38,204 bases of DNA. Source: Verrucomicrobiota bacterium. Its GTDB lineage: Bacteria; Verrucomicrobiota; Verrucomicrobiia; Chthoniobacterales; SZAS-18. The stretch lies in assembly GCA_019241085.1 (NCBI GenBank), contig JAFAXH010000017.1:1-38204 (forward strand), in the 5' to 3' direction. Below, in pieces: positions 24,459 to 33,131 of this stretch. Position 1 is the first letter of the stretch. Each line of letters starts with the position of its first letter. The notes under the pieces are model-generated. The model was given only the letters and a program-made list of their open reading frames with translations, searched no databases and was not told the DNA's origin. A program made the translations under genes and the position numbers.

Positions 24459-26039
24459 CTAAGGTCCGAGCACGACGAAGGAACGCGCCCGTTCGCGGAT
24501 GATCGACACCGTCACCCGCCTGCCTGCCGGCAGCGCACTGGCGGCGCGGCGAAAATCGGCGGTCGAGCGGATTTCCTGGCGATTGATTTCCTCGATCACG
24601 TCGCCGGGCTGCAAGTCATCGCTCGCAGGCGAATCCTGGCTCACGCCCGTGACCACGACGCCGCCAACATTGCCTGGCAAGGCCAGTCGCCGCGACAACG
24701 CGGGCGTCAGGTCAGTGACTTCCACCCCAGCCAGCACGCCGTTGCCCACCGCATTGTTGTCGTTATCGCCGCCGCTCCCGCCGCCGCCTTGGCGCGGCTG
24801 GTTCGACGCCTGCGCACTGCGCGATTGCTCGACGATCTCGGCGTTGGCGGTCTCCGTGCGACCGTCGCGCACGTATTCAATCGGCACGCTGGTATTCACA
24901 GCCACTTCGGCGACGGCCCGCCGCAGGTCGGCCACGGTTTTAATCACCCGGCTGTTGAATTTTTGGATGAAATCGCCCGCCTTCAACCCAGCCTTGTCCG
25001 CCGGCGAGCCGTTGGCCACGCCCTCGATCAACGCGCCGAGTTCGCTCGGCAATTTCATCTGCTTCACGGCCGCCTGGCTCAGCGGCGTCGTGCGCAACGT
25101 CACGCCGAGAAAGCCGCGCACCACGCGGCCGTTTTTCACAAGGCTGTCGAGCACCCGGCGGGCGACGTTGGCCGGGATCGCGAAGCCGACGCCCTGGAAG
25201 CCGCCGCTCTGGCTGTAAATCGCCGCGTTGATGCCGATGAGTTCGCCCGCGACGTTGATGAGCGCGCCGCCGCTGTTGCCCGGATTGATCGCCGCGTCGG
25301 TCTGGAAAAATTCGTTGAGCGACTCCGCGCCAATCGAACGGCCCTTGGCGGAAATGATGCCTTGCGTCACGGTTTCTTCGAGGCCGTAGGGATTGCCCAC
25401 GGCGAGCACGGTTTCGCCGACCTCGACCTTGTCGGAATCGCCGAAGGAAATCGGCGCGATGTCTTTGTTCTCGATCTGCAATACCGCGAGATCGGTCGCC
25501 GGATCCGTGCCGATGAGCTTGGCCTTTTCGCGCCGGCCGTCGGACAATTCGATTTCAAATTGGTCCATGTTTTCCACGACGTGATTATTCGTGACGATGT
25601 GGCCTTCCTTGGTCACGATGACGCCGCTGCCGAGCGCCCGTTGCGCCACGCCGCTCTCATCGCCGTTGCCACCGCCGCCGTTGCCCGGCCCGCCGCGTCC
25701 GCCGCCGAAGAAATGGCGAAAGACCGGGTCGTTCAACATCTGCCGTTGCTGCGGCGGCAGGCTGCGCGTCGTCGTGATGCTGACCACCGAGGGCACGACG
25801 GCTTTGGCCAGGGCAATGCGTTGCCGGCTCATCGCGGCGAGCGCGTCAGTGCTCTTGAGATCGAGCGTCGGACTTTGCGCCAGCGTGTAAGTGCCGCCGC
25901 CGCCGCCGAACAACGAGCCGCCGTTGCGCAGACCGATTTGCACGGTGCCGCCAGTGCGCAGCGTGTTCCAGACATTCAGGCCGACCAAAGCGCCGGCGAG
26001 CAGCAGGAGAAAAAGGAACAGTCCAAAGAAGCGTTTCAT
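24459..26039 (-). CDS. HtrA/DegP-type periplasmic serine protease, two PDZ domains
   Basis: A 526-residue trypsin-like protease that degrades or refolds damaged envelope proteins. The N-terminus is a signal or anchor (MKRFFGLFLFLLLLAGALVG). The protease domain carries the full triad: His near residue 153 (HIVTNNHVV), Asp near 183 (DPATDLAVL) and Ser near 256 (NPGNSGGALI). PDZ1 (about 330-420) has GFLGVTLRTTPLSQ and GSPADKAGLKAGDFI; PDZ2 (about 430-526) has SQDSPASDDLQPGDVIEEIN. Gly-rich insertions in the protease part (FGGGRGGPGNGGGGNGDES, the region of the LA regulatory loop) and between the PDZ domains look flexible. The reading frame is open upstream through repeat element D, but the ATG at 26039 gives the proper signal sequence. 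Confidence 0.95.
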   Translation of the reverse strand: MKRFFGLFLFLLLLAGALVGLNVWNTLRTGGTVQIGLRNGGSLFGGGGGTYTLAQSPTLDLKSTDALAAMSRQRIALAKAVVPSVVSITTTRSLPPQQRQMLNDPVFRHFFGGGRGGPGNGGGGNGDESGVAQRALGSGVIVTKEGHIVTNNHVVENMDQFEIELSDGRREKAKLIGTDPATDLAVLQIENKDIAPISFGDSDKVEVGETVLAVGNPYGLEETVTQGIISAKGRSIGAESLNEFFQTDAAINPGNSGGALINVAGELIGINAAIYSQSGGFQGVGFAIPANVARRVLDSLVKNGRVVRGFLGVTLRTTPLSQAAVKQMKLPSELGALIEGVANGSPADKAGLKAGDFIQKFNSRVIKTVADLRRAVAEVAVNTSVPIEYVRDGRTETANAEIVEQSRSAQASNQPRQGGGGSGGDNDNNAVGNGVLAGVEVTDLTPALSRRLALPGNVGGVVVTGVSQDSPASDDLQPGDVIEEINRQEIRSTADFRRAASALPAGRRVTVSIIRERARSFVVLGP

Positions 26040-26075
26040 AAACAATGGGTTTTGTATCCGCAGCGGATTTTTAAA

Positions 26076-26186
26076 ACTTAGTCTTAATCGTAATCCTAAT
26101 CTTAATCCTCTGCGCTCGATAGAACTCAACACTGCCTCCGGCGACGGAGATCAAGATTAAGATTAGGATTACGATTAAGACTAAGT
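26076..26186 (+). repeat. Hexamer-arm inverted-repeat element, copy D (perfect arms)
   Basis: The arms 26076-26107 and 26155-26186 are perfect 32-bp inverse complements, each a series of hexamers of the CYTAAT type (ACTTAG, TCTTAA, TCGTAA, TCCTAA...). They enclose a 47-base core with CTCTGCGCTCG and CTGCCTCCGGCG, shared with copies B and C. It lies between recG (3' end) and htrA (5' end), both on the minus strand. Confidence 0.9.
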
Positions 26187-26229
26187 GGGAGAGAGGCAGG
26201 AAGCAAAAGGCGCTCTGCCGCGCGCAAGC

Positions 26230-28365
26230 TCAACTCACTTGCGCCAGCAACAACTTGCGGCTTTCGACAAGGTAACGTCGAAAACGTTGATTCTCCGCCG
26301 CCGCCAGCTCCGGGTCGCGCGCGAAAATTTCCCGCGCCGCGGCACGCGCCGTTTTCATCAGCTCCGCGTCGTCGATCAAATTACCGAGCTTCAGCGGCGG
26401 CAGGCCGCTCTGCGCCGTGCCGAGCAGGTCGCCGGGGCCGCGCAGGCGCAGGTCGGCTTCCGCGATTTTGAAGCCGTCGCTCGTCTCTTCCAGCACGCGC
26501 AATTTTTCCATTGCCTCCGGTGTGGCTTCCTCGCCGGTGATGAGCACGCAATACGATTTGTGCTCGCCGCGGCCGATGCGCCCGCGCAGTTGGTGCAGTT
26601 GCGCGAGGCCAAAGCGCTCGGCGTTTTCAATCAACATCACGCTCGCGTTTTTCACGTCGATGCCGACCTCGATCACCGTCGTCGCCACGAGCGCGCGGAT
26701 GTCGCCGGCGCGGAATTGCTGCATGATCGCGTCCTTCTCGTCCGGCGGCACGCGCCCGTGCAAAAGCGCCGTGCGATGCGGCGCGAGCAGCGTGCGCCAA
26801 TGCTCGAAACGCGCCGTCGCCGCCTTCGTCGCCGGGCCGAGCTTGTCGCTTTCTTCCACGAGCGGGTAAACGATGTAAGCCTGCCGGCCGGCGTCGAGTT
26901 GCGCGCGCAAAAACGCCGCGGCATCGGGCAATTTCGACTCCGGCCGCACGCCCGTGATGACCTTGCCACGACCGACCGGCAGTTCGTCCAAAACGGATAC
27001 GTCAAGGTCGCCATAGACCGTGATCGCCAGCGTGCGCGGGATCGGCGTGGCGGTCATCACGAGCACGTCGGGCGCGGCGCGCTGGCCGCCGCTTTGCGCG
27101 AGCGCCGCGCGCTGGAGCACGCCGAATTTGTGCTGCTCGTCGATCACCGCGAGTCCCAGCCGCGGCGGCGGATTTTTATCAAAAAGCAACGCGTGCGTGC
27201 CGACGTAAATCTGCGGCGGCGCGCCTTGGAAAAATTCGGCAAAATCGCCGCCGAGCGTTTCCTCGCGCCGCGCGCCCGTGCGCAACGCCAGCCGCACGCC
27301 GAGCGGCTCCAGCCAGCGGCGGAAAACGAGAAAATGTTGCTCCGCCAAAATCTGCGTCGGCGCCATCAACGCCGCCTGAAAACCGGCCTCGACGCACAGC
27401 AGCATCGCCGCGAGCGCGACGAGCGTTTTGCCCGCGCCGACGTCGCCTTGCAGCAGACGATTCATCGGCCGCGGCGCGGCGAGATCCGCGCGGATTTCCG
27501 TGATGGCGCGCGCTTGCGCGGCGGTGAGTGGGAAGGGCAGCGAGGCGAGAAATTTTTCCAACAACGCGCCGTGCCCCGCGTGGTTTTCGCCGAGCTGCGC
27601 CGTGGACTGCGCGCGGCGCGCGGCGATGACGAGCTGCAGCGCAAAAAATTCCGTGAGCACCAAGTGCTGCCGCGCCGCGCGCAGCTCGCTTTCGTCCGCC
27701 GGAAAATGAATCCACTGCAACGCGACGCCGCGCGGCCACGGGTCCAGCGTTCGCGGCAGCGGCGTGTCGAGCTTGTCGAGTTCGACTCGCTGCAACGTCT
27801 GGTAAATCAGCCGCCGCAACACGCGCTGACTCAGCCCTTCGGTCGTCGCGTAGATCGGCGTGATGCGGCGCAAATGGACAAGTCGTTCCTCCTCTTCGGC
27901 TTCCGGGTTGCCTTCGAGAATTTCAAACTCCGGATGGTCGATGACGATGTCCCGGCCGCGCGCCTTCGGCTTGCCGTAAACGACGAGCCGCTGGCCGTGC
28001 GCGACGGTTTTTTGCACGTAAAAAAGATTGAACCAACGCACTACCAGCCGCGCCGCCAGCGCGTGCCCGCTCGGCTCCTGCAACGTCGCTTCAAACAACG
28101 TCCGGCCCCGGCCAAAGCGTTTGGTCTGCGTGCCGACGACGACGCCGCAAACGCACACCGGCCGCTCGCCCGGCTGCGTCGGAAAATTCTCGAACTGCCG
28201 CCGGTCTTCGTAACGCCGCGGGAAGTGCGCGAGCAGATCGCCGACGGTAAAGATTTCCAGCCGCGCACAAGCCTTCGCCCGCACCGCGCCGAGGCCCGGC
28301 ACATCAGTCAACGGCTGGTCGAGAGTGAGCGGCGCGGCGCTCGCTGGATCACTTGCGGTAAGCAT
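26230..28365 (-). CDS. recG: ATP-dependent DNA helicase RecG
   Basis: A 711-residue branch-migration helicase that reverses stalled forks and processes Holliday junctions. The wedge/OB domain opens with LDQPLTDVPGLGAVRAKACA and LLAHFPRRYEDRR. The helicase core has FPLTAAQARAITEI, Walker A GDVGAGKTLVALAAM, MAPTQILAEQHF, the DEQH box VIDEQHKFGVLQR, VMTATPIPRTLAI, then domain 2 with LLHGRVPPDEKDAIM, ATTVIEVGIDVKNASVM and QLRGRIGRG. The C-terminal TRG/RecG-specific end is LRGPGDLLGTAQSGLPPLKL. The start is uncertain: ATG 28365 is preferred because the sequence further up (ATG 28410, TTG 28413) runs into a repeat-like stretch. Confidence 0.97.
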   Translation of the reverse strand: MLTASDPASAAPLTLDQPLTDVPGLGAVRAKACARLEIFTVGDLLAHFPRRYEDRRQFENFPTQPGERPVCVCGVVVGTQTKRFGRGRTLFEATLQEPSGHALAARLVVRWFNLFYVQKTVAHGQRLVVYGKPKARGRDIVIDHPEFEILEGNPEAEEEERLVHLRRITPIYATTEGLSQRVLRRLIYQTLQRVELDKLDTPLPRTLDPWPRGVALQWIHFPADESELRAARQHLVLTEFFALQLVIAARRAQSTAQLGENHAGHGALLEKFLASLPFPLTAAQARAITEIRADLAAPRPMNRLLQGDVGAGKTLVALAAMLLCVEAGFQAALMAPTQILAEQHFLVFRRWLEPLGVRLALRTGARREETLGGDFAEFFQGAPPQIYVGTHALLFDKNPPPRLGLAVIDEQHKFGVLQRAALAQSGGQRAAPDVLVMTATPIPRTLAITVYGDLDVSVLDELPVGRGKVITGVRPESKLPDAAAFLRAQLDAGRQAYIVYPLVEESDKLGPATKAATARFEHWRTLLAPHRTALLHGRVPPDEKDAIMQQFRAGDIRALVATTVIEVGIDVKNASVMLIENAERFGLAQLHQLRGRIGRGEHKSYCVLITGEEATPEAMEKLRVLEETSDGFKIAEADLRLRGPGDLLGTAQSGLPPLKLGNLIDDAELMKTARAAAREIFARDPELAAAENQRFRRYLVESRKLLLAQVS

Positions 28366-28445
28366 CTCGACGATGGCGGACGGCTCGAATTTCGATGCGC
28401 TGATCGGCATCAAAGAGTTCGTAAGAACCAGCCGAAACGCCGATG

Positions 28446-28472
28446 CCTGTTCGCTGGAGCGCGTGATTAGGC
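28446..28472 (-). repeat. Repeat-like NHALQRT element, possibly half of an attC-like site
   Basis: On the minus strand this reads GCCTAAT, five bases, then GCTCCAGCGAAC; translated in the frame of an overlapping ORF it gives PNHALQRTG. I recall this peptide as a spurious, recurrent translation in Verrucomicrobiota and Planctomycetota. The first seven bases resemble the RYYYAAC box of integron attC sites but end in T, and I find no matching GTTRGGC further on. It supplies the stop of the gene at 28467. Confidence 0.4.
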
Positions 28473-28772
28473 ATCCGGCGGCGTAACATAGAGCGTGCCT
28501 GACTCGTAATAAAAGAGGCTGCCATCGGGACCGACGAACTCCAAGTTCGGGGTGTCGTATCGCTCGACGACGGGAATAGACATGCCAGCGATGGGACCAA
28601 TGCCAACCGCGTGACCGTGATCGGGATAAGCAAGTTCAGGCTCACGAGCCACCCGCTTCCAAGTGGCAGTATCGAACACCCCGCGCCCAGCGTGAGAGAC
28701 GGTCAGCAAAAACCGGCCGCTCGGATCGAAGCCCGCCGCTACCAACCCGCCGATGAAAAGATGCACAGGCAT
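28467..28772 (-). CDS. Small hypothetical protein with beta-propeller-like repeats
   Basis: A 101-residue protein of unknown function. It contains one WD40/YVTN-like blade motif (VAAGFDPSGRFLLTVSHAGRGVFDTATWKRVARE) and a second shorter beta-rich piece (LEFVGPDGSLFYYESGTLYV). There is no signal peptide. One or two blades cannot close a propeller, so it may be a fragment of a larger protein or a stand-alone minimal unit. The stop codon lies in the NHALQRT repeat-like element. It starts 18 bases after the stop of the antitoxin-like gene, where a toxin gene would usually be found, but it does not look like RelE/ParE. Confidence 0.6.
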   Translation of the reverse strand: MPVHLFIGGLVAAGFDPSGRFLLTVSHAGRGVFDTATWKRVAREPELAYPDHGHAVGIGPIAGMSIPVVERYDTPNLEFVGPDGSLFYYESGTLYVTPPDA

Positions 28773-28790
28773 GAAGTCGAGGGCGCTTAA

Positions 28791-28985
28791 CTAATCTTTT
28801 AGTAAGCCGCCGCGCTTCAATTCAGCAATCACCTCTTCCAACGGAACCGTCGGTTCGCCTTTACGTTCGGCGAGCGCAGCCAGGTCGTGCAAATCTTCGA
28901 GCAATTCCTCGTATTCTTCGATGGAGAGCAATACCGCCGTCTTGTTGCCATTGGCATCCACTACGAATTGCGGCGCGAGCGACAT
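28791..28985 (-). CDS. Antitoxin-like protein (Phd/YefM/RelB type), no partner seen
   Basis: A 64-residue protein matching small type II antitoxins. The N-terminal DNA-binding part is SLAPQFVVDANGNKTAVLLS, followed by the family signature IEEYEELLEDLHDLAALAER, and a C-terminal helix (TVPLEEVIAELKRGGLL) that would wrap a toxin. Such proteins repress their own promoter and neutralise a RelE/ParE-like RNase or gyrase poison. No toxin is encoded next to it: downstream is the beta-propeller-like gene, upstream is recJ. It may be a solitary antitoxin or the remains of a pair. The ATG at 28985 is used because upstream in-frame sequence is not family-like. Confidence 0.75.
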   Translation of the reverse strand: MSLAPQFVVDANGNKTAVLLSIEEYEELLEDLHDLAALAERKGEPTVPLEEVIAELKRGGLLKD

Positions 28986-29070
28986 GGAAAAAATGTAAGC
29001 GACAGAAAAAAATTGTCGAGCCGGGAACGGCGCGAGCCAGCCGCGACCCCAAGTTGATTTGCTCGCGTGC

Positions 29071-30840
29071 TCATTCCGCCGTCCGCAGCGCCTGGATTTG
29101 CACTTGCAGCGTCGTCTCGCCGCGGAATTCGTTTGGCTCGATTTGGAAGGCGACATCCCACGGCGCTGGCGGCAGCGCGTCCGCGGCGGCGTTGAAAAAA
29201 ATGGCGGGGATCGCGGGACGCCAGCGCGCTTGTTCGCTTGTGCGCGAACTTGCAAACCCAGCCTGGCGCAACTGGAATTTCAGATGCTTCTCTTTCAGGA
29301 CGCGCGGCGGGCTGAGCGGCACGACGCCGCGGGCCAGGAATAGTGGACGCGCATTGCCCATGCCGAAGGGCTGGAGCAGTTCGTGCGCGGACAGGAAATC
29401 GGCGTCGAGTTCGTCCAGCGACAGCTCCGCGTCGAGGCGCAGGCGCGGCTGGAGCTGCTCGTCCGTCAGGAGACCGCGCGCGGTCGCGTGAAAGAGTTGC
29501 GCGAACTCGGCGAAGGCCGCTTCGCGGATCGACAAACCGGCGGCCATCTCGTGCCCGCCGTGCCTGTCGAGCAGGTGCGCGCAGGCGTTGAGCGCGGCCA
29601 CGAGCGACAAGCCTTCGATGGAACGTCCGCTGCCTTTGCCGACGCCGTTTTCATCGAACCCGATTACCAGCGCCGGGCGATGGTGCGCGCGCACGAGCCG
29701 GCCGGCGACGATGCCGATGACGCCCGGATGCCAGCCGCGCTGGCCGAGCACGATGGCGGCGTGCGCGTGCGGGAAATTTTCCAGCGCCGCCAGCATCGCC
29801 TCGGCTTCGAGCACGGTGCGTTGTTCGACTTCCTGACGCTCGCGATTTTGTGCGTTGAGGGCTTCGGCGAGTTCGCGCGCGCGGTCGGCGTCGTCGGTTA
29901 ATAATAATTCCAACGCCGCCTGCGCGGTGCCGAGCCGGCCGGCGGCATTCAGGCGCGGCGCGAGGCGGAAGCCGATGTCGGCGGGCTTGAACGGCGGGCG
30001 CACGCCGGCAACCGCGACTAGCGCGCGCACGCCGGGCCAGCGCGACGCGGCGAGCGTGCGCAAGCCGCGGCGCACGAGCACGCGATTTTCGCCGACGAGC
30101 GGCACGATGTCGGCCACGGTGCCGAGCGCGGCGAGGTCGAGAAAATCTTTCAAATCAAACGCCGGTAGCGGGCGCGCTTTCAACAGCGCGTGGCACGCTT
30201 TGAACACCAATCCGGCGCTGCAAAGATAATGATAATCGGCGCCGAGTTTCGGATTCACCAAAGCCACGCACGGCGGCAAATCGTGCGCGCCCGGCTCGTG
30301 GTGATCGAAGATGAGCACGTCCACGCCGTTCGCTTGCAGCCGCGCGATTTCGCGCGTCGAAGTCGTGCCGCAATCGACGGCGACGAGCAGTTGCGGCGCG
30401 TGCTCGGCGACGCAGCGCGCGACGCCTTCCGCGCTCAGTCCGTAGCCTTCCTCGATGCGCGCGGGCAGGAAGCAGGCAACCCGCGCGCCGTAGGCCGCGA
30501 GCAGCCGCGCGAAGAGCGTGAGCGAGGTGACGCCGTCCACGTCGTAATCGCCGTAGAGCACGATTTTTTCGCCACGTTCCAACGCCAGGCCGAGCCGCGC
30601 GATGGCGGCGGCCATGCCGGGCAGCGCGAAGGGGTCGCCGAGCAACCCGAGTTTTGGAAAAAGAAAATCGGTCGCCGCTTTCGCGTCGCGGTGGCCGCGT
30701 TGCGCGAGCACGAGCGCGAGCGGCGCGGGCAGGTTGAGCGCGTGCGCCAGCGCGCGGGCGGCTTCGCGCGTGGCGTCGTCCGGCGCGGCCAAGGTCCAGC
30801 GCGGAAGCTGTCGGGCAGGCGGGGGAGCGGACGGCGTCAC
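29071..30840 (-). CDS. recJ: Single-stranded-DNA-specific exonuclease RecJ
   Basis: A 589-residue 5'-3' ssDNA exonuclease for recombination and mismatch or base-excision repair. The DHH phosphoesterase core shows the metal-binding motifs KIVLYGDYDVDGVTS, VAVDCGTTS and IFDHHEPG, then LVNPKLG with LAALGTVADIVPL and RLAPRLNAAGRLG. The DHHA1 domain has WHPGVIGIVAGRLV and GSGRSIEGLSL with RHGGHEMAAGLSI; an OB-fold region ends the protein (HLKFQLRQ ... FQIEPNEFRGETTLQVQIQ). I chose the GTG at 30840: it gives TPSAPPPARQLPRWTLAAPD, the usual family start, and a promoter-like sequence lies just upstream, inside the longer ORF that extends to 30981. Confidence 0.94.
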   Translation of the reverse strand: MTPSAPPPARQLPRWTLAAPDDATREAARALAHALNLPAPLALVLAQRGHRDAKAATDFLFPKLGLLGDPFALPGMAAAIARLGLALERGEKIVLYGDYDVDGVTSLTLFARLLAAYGARVACFLPARIEEGYGLSAEGVARCVAEHAPQLLVAVDCGTTSTREIARLQANGVDVLIFDHHEPGAHDLPPCVALVNPKLGADYHYLCSAGLVFKACHALLKARPLPAFDLKDFLDLAALGTVADIVPLVGENRVLVRRGLRTLAASRWPGVRALVAVAGVRPPFKPADIGFRLAPRLNAAGRLGTAQAALELLLTDDADRARELAEALNAQNRERQEVEQRTVLEAEAMLAALENFPHAHAAIVLGQRGWHPGVIGIVAGRLVRAHHRPALVIGFDENGVGKGSGRSIEGLSLVAALNACAHLLDRHGGHEMAAGLSIREAAFAEFAQLFHATARGLLTDEQLQPRLRLDAELSLDELDADFLSAHELLQPFGMGNARPLFLARGVVPLSPPRVLKEKHLKFQLRQAGFASSRTSEQARWRPAIPAIFFNAAADALPPAPWDVAFQIEPNEFRGETTLQVQIQALRTAE

Positions 30841-30859
30841 GAGGGTGTTCTTATTGACA

Positions 30860-30888
30860 TTAATAAAGGCGGCGTAGAGTGCGGACAA
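30860..30888 (-). promoter_or_regulatory. Putative sigma-70-type promoter of recJ
   Basis: On the minus strand, TTGTCC and TATTAA are separated by exactly 17 bases. The -10 box ends 20 bases before the GTG chosen for recJ, which leaves a very short leader. The plus strand here contains TTGACA, but without a good -10. Confidence 0.45.
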
Positions 30889-30990
30889 GGCGCAGGACAC
30901 TTTCTCCTTGCCAGCCTGAGCCGAGGGCGCCCGAGCGCGGCTGCCGCGATTCCGGTTGCCAGACGCGGGAAACTTTGCCACACTGCGGGC

Positions 30991-31110
30991 GTGAACGTGA
31001 TCGCAGGCGCAAATTTTTTCCGGACGCCGTTGGCTCCGTCCCAGGCTGCTTCCAGCCTGTTGAGCCGACTTGCGCTCCCGCTGCTCCTGCTCGGGCTAGC
31101 GACCCATTAA
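30991..31110 (+). CDS. Candidate leucine leader peptide upstream of leuA
   Basis: A 39-residue ORF (GTG start, TAA at 31108-31110) in the 438-base divergent gap between recJ and leuA. Its last 18 residues read SLLSRLALPLLLLGLATH, with nine leucines including four in a row just before the end (CTG CTC CTG CTC). A leucine-codon run in a short ORF ahead of leuA is the classical design of leu operon attenuation. Against it: there is no ribosome site, the ORF contains a CAGGCTG...CAGCCTG hairpin that resembles an intergenic repeat, and GC-rich DNA favours leucine. The rest of the gap (30889-30990) holds nothing I recognise. Confidence 0.35.
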   Translation: MNVIAGANFFRTPLAPSQAASSLLSRLALPLLLLGLATH

Positions 31111-31204
31111 ATCACTCTTCTCACACCAAATCTTTTTCTCTTTTCGGCCCGGCAAACCCACGTCGTGGTCTGTCCTTTTCGCCTGTCCGAGCGCGGCCCG
31201 TCGT

Positions 31205-31240
31205 GGCTGCCGGCGGCAACCTTCGCAGTTTAGTTTTTTT
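31205..31240 (+). terminator. Possible attenuator hairpin before leuA
   Basis: Two overlapping, mutually exclusive stems are possible: GGCTGCC/GGCAACC (31205-31221, one mismatch) and GGCTGC/GCAGTT (31205-31230, two G-U pairs). Both are followed by TTTAGTTTTTTT. It lies 95 bases after the leucine-rich ORF and 39 bases before the leuA ATG. The stems are short, so this is tentative. Confidence 0.3.
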
Positions 31241-31278
31241 AAAACCAATCCCATCCGTTACTTCAAAAATCTCCTGTT

Positions 31279-32901
<1,623 letters not shown>

Positions 32902-32950
32902 GAAAAAATCAGCAGCGGGCTGCCTGGCGCTTCGCGCCGCCGCTGCTCCC

Positions 32951-33090
32951 TTCCTTTGTCATCCCGAGCGCAGTCGAGGGACCTCTTGCTATTTGCCTTG
33001 GCTCGCAAGACACCGTGCCGGTAATTCGTGTAATCAACCGAGCCAGACAGTCAGCAAGCGATCCTTCGACAAGCTCAGGATGACAAGGAA
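32951..33090. repeat. 140-bp MITE-like inverted-repeat element
   Basis: The ends are inverse complements: TTCCTTTGTCATCC at 32951-32964 and GGATGACAAGGAA at 33078-33090 (one base inserted). The similarity continues inward (CGAGCGCAGTCGAGGGA against TGAGCTTGTCGAAGGAT). I recall this GTCATCC...GTCGAGG motif as a palindromic repeat spread over several bacterial phyla. It fills most of the leuA-nagA gap. Confidence 0.7.
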
Positions 33091-33131
33091 GTAACCCGCC
33101 GCGAAAAAAAATTCAGTCGGCGCACCCTGTC

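Noticed and set aside
24192-26081. A 629-codon plus-strand ORF opposite htrA
   Set aside because: Antisense shadow with no domain features; the minus strand carries an intact protease triad and two PDZ domains, and the DUF3309 gene with a terminator.
26040-26132. N-terminal extension of htrA by 31 residues
   Set aside because: The extension is the translation of repeat D (RLGLRLRLS-like) and would place a basic segment before the signal sequence; the ATG at 26039 is proper.
26185-28470. A 761-codon plus-strand ORF opposite recG
   Set aside because: It is the antisense shadow of recG in GC-rich DNA; its translation is Arg/His/Ala-rich low-complexity sequence, while recG shows every helicase motif.
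28349-28645. A 98-codon minus-strand ORF containing PNHALQRTG
   Set aside because: It crosses the repeat element and overlaps better-supported genes; this peptide is a known kind of spurious translation in this group, from memory.
30841-30981. N-terminal extension of recJ to an ATG at 30981
   Set aside because: The added 47 residues are unlike RecJ, and a plausible -35/-10 pair lies inside this stretch.
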